Shown here: piece after piece, positions 6,983 through 7,375 of the stretch
Numbering within the stretch: position 1 is the first letter of the stretch
Layout: each line of letters begins with the position of its first letter
Assembly (NCBI GenBank): GCA_022510985.1
Contig: JAFLSL010000046.1
Coordinates: forward strand, 1-7,375
Length of the DNA: 7,375 nt
From: Ruminococcus sp.
GTDB lineage: Bacteria; Bacillota; Clostridia; Oscillospirales; Acutalibacteraceae
Reading direction: 5' to 3'
Translations under genes and position numbers: made by a program
Notes under the pieces: model-generated
Told to the model about the DNA's origin: nothing
Databases searched by the model: none
What the model saw: only the letters and a program-made list of their open reading frames with translations

Positions 6983-7045
6983 TTTAAGTGTTTTGGCTTT
7001 GTCGACTTTATCACTAAGAATTAGCGACAAAGCCTGTCACTTAAA
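6983..7045 (-). other. Long imperfect hairpin in the leader of the signal peptidase gene
   Basis: The outer arms TTTAAGTG (6983-6990) and CACTTAAA (7038-7045) pair over 8 bp. After a small internal loop (TTTT against TGT), GGCTTTGTCG (6995-7004) and CGACAAAGCC (7025-7034) pair over 10 bp around a 20-base loop. It ends about 50 bases before the sipW start. No U-run follows on the minus strand, so it could be an RNA element controlling translation or stability, or a protein-binding site. No known riboswitch class is recognised. Confidence 0.65.
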
Positions 7046-7088
7046 ATAAAGCTTTTGTTCCTGCTGACTGAACATTAGCCTTTTTAGA

Positions 7089-7114
7089 CCCCGAGCCGAG
7101 CACTCGGCTCGGGG
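7089..7114 (-). other. GC-rich perfect hairpin, 12-bp stem, after the upstream surface-protein gene
   Basis: CCCCGAGCCGAG and CTCGGCTCGGGG are exact inverted repeats separated by two bases, giving a very stable stem in otherwise A/T-rich DNA, 57 bases after the stop at 7172. On the minus strand it is followed by TCTAAAAAGG, with no U-run, so a simple Rho-independent terminator is not supported. It may block 3' exonucleases and protect the upstream message, or partly reduce read-through into sipW. The structure is certain; the role is inferred. Confidence 0.7.
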
Positions 7115-7171
7115 TAAAAGTTTAAATTAAACTAAAATAATTAGAGAGTTCAATTAAATAATCTACTCTAA

Positions 7172-7375
7172 TCAAGGAGTTGCTGTGAACTCGTATGTGC
7201 ACTTAACAGCTGTAGTGTTAGCCTTCTCAGATGTACATCTCGGGTTGTAACCATCAGCAAAGCCGATAACTTTGATAGCTGTACCGCCGCTTTCCTTAGT
7301 TGATGCTGTGATTTTTGCAATCTCCATGTTAGCCATCTTTGTTAAATCCTGTGAACCGGATGTAGTAATGCTTGT
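7172..7375 (-). CDS. C-terminal end of a probable SipW-cognate surface protein (partial)
   Basis: I translated this by hand. It is open from the window edge to TGA at 7172-7174, giving 67 residues. The visible part is Ser/Thr/Lys-rich, with beta-type stretches: MEIAKITAS (17-25), TAIKVIGFADGYNPRC (32-47) and AVKCTYEFTATP (56-67). The pattern of a strand, then G-x-[DN]-x-x, a polar stretch and a final strand matches the end of the 433-aa protein (LWIEGEDAE then VFSLKLSF), and I have seen similar ends in clostridial TasA/camelysin-like proteins. Two Cys (47 and 59) could form a disulfide outside the cell. Its place directly upstream of sipW, with a stable hairpin after it, fits a strongly expressed secreted substrate. 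The N-terminus lies outside the window, so a SipW-type signal cannot be confirmed. Confidence 0.6.
   Translation of the reverse strand, partial: TSITTSGSQDLTKMANMEIAKITASTKESGGTAIKVIGFADGYNPRCTSEKANTTAVKCTYEFTATP

Noticed and set aside
7037..7075. A 12-codon minus-strand frame (MFSQQEQKLYFK) ahead of the 6983-7045 hairpin, as a leader peptide
   Set aside because: It has a weak AAGG site and its stop touches the hairpin, which is suggestive, but there is no U-run for attenuation and such short frames arise by chance.
7089..7114. Rho-independent terminator
   Set aside because: The stem is strong, but neither strand has a run of T after it.
7141..7171. Weak TTAGAG/CTCTAA stem just after the stop at 7172, followed by TTATTTTAGTTT
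   Set aside because: Only 6 A/T-rich base pairs with a 19-base loop; too weak to call a terminator.
1..7375. tRNA, rRNA, CRISPR array, insertion sequence or attachment site
   Set aside because: I saw no cloverleaf or rRNA segment, no spaced direct repeats, no transposase motif and no terminal inverted repeats.

Overview
The window looks like chromosomal DNA from a low-to-moderate GC Gram-positive bacterium, most likely an anaerobic clostridium of the Oscillospiraceae/Ruminococcaceae type. This rests on the strong AGGTGA/AAGGAG ribosome binding sites, an archaeal/ER-like SipW signal peptidase, several SipW-type secreted substrates and the general codon style. The species cannot be named. Every supportable gene is on the minus strand, so transcription runs from position 7375 towards 1.

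In order of transcription: (1) the C-terminal 67 codons of a probably secreted protein (7375-7172). (2) A 242-bp gap with two clear inverted repeats. (3) A SipW-like type I signal peptidase with an unusual acidic cytoplasmic tail (6929-6108). (4) A 214-bp gap with no clear signal. (5) A membrane-anchored AAA+ ATPase of the McrB type (5893-4355). (6) A 90-bp gap with an 8-bp perfect hairpin. (7) An 848-aa protein with a DUF2357/McrC-like N-terminal part, about 380 residues of coiled coil and an unrecognised C-terminal domain, starting at TTG (4264-1718). (8) A SipW-cognate secreted protein of 433 aa, whose Shine-Dalgarno is formed by the last two sense codons of the previous gene (1716-415). 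(9) The first 118 codons of a second SipW-cognate protein (354-1), cut by the window edge.

The most interesting point is the combination. An McrB-like motor and its DUF2357 partner normally suggest nucleic-acid restriction. Here the motor has a membrane hairpin, the partner has no recognisable PD-(D/E)xK nuclease but a very long coiled coil, and both sit inside a SipW/secreted-fibre-type operon, tightly coupled to a substrate gene. Two readings are possible: an AAA+ machine at the membrane that assembles, positions or exports SipW-processed surface proteins, or a membrane-bound relative of McrBC/coiled-coil defence systems next to unrelated surface genes. The translational coupling favours the first, but this is inference and no function can be proved from sequence alone.
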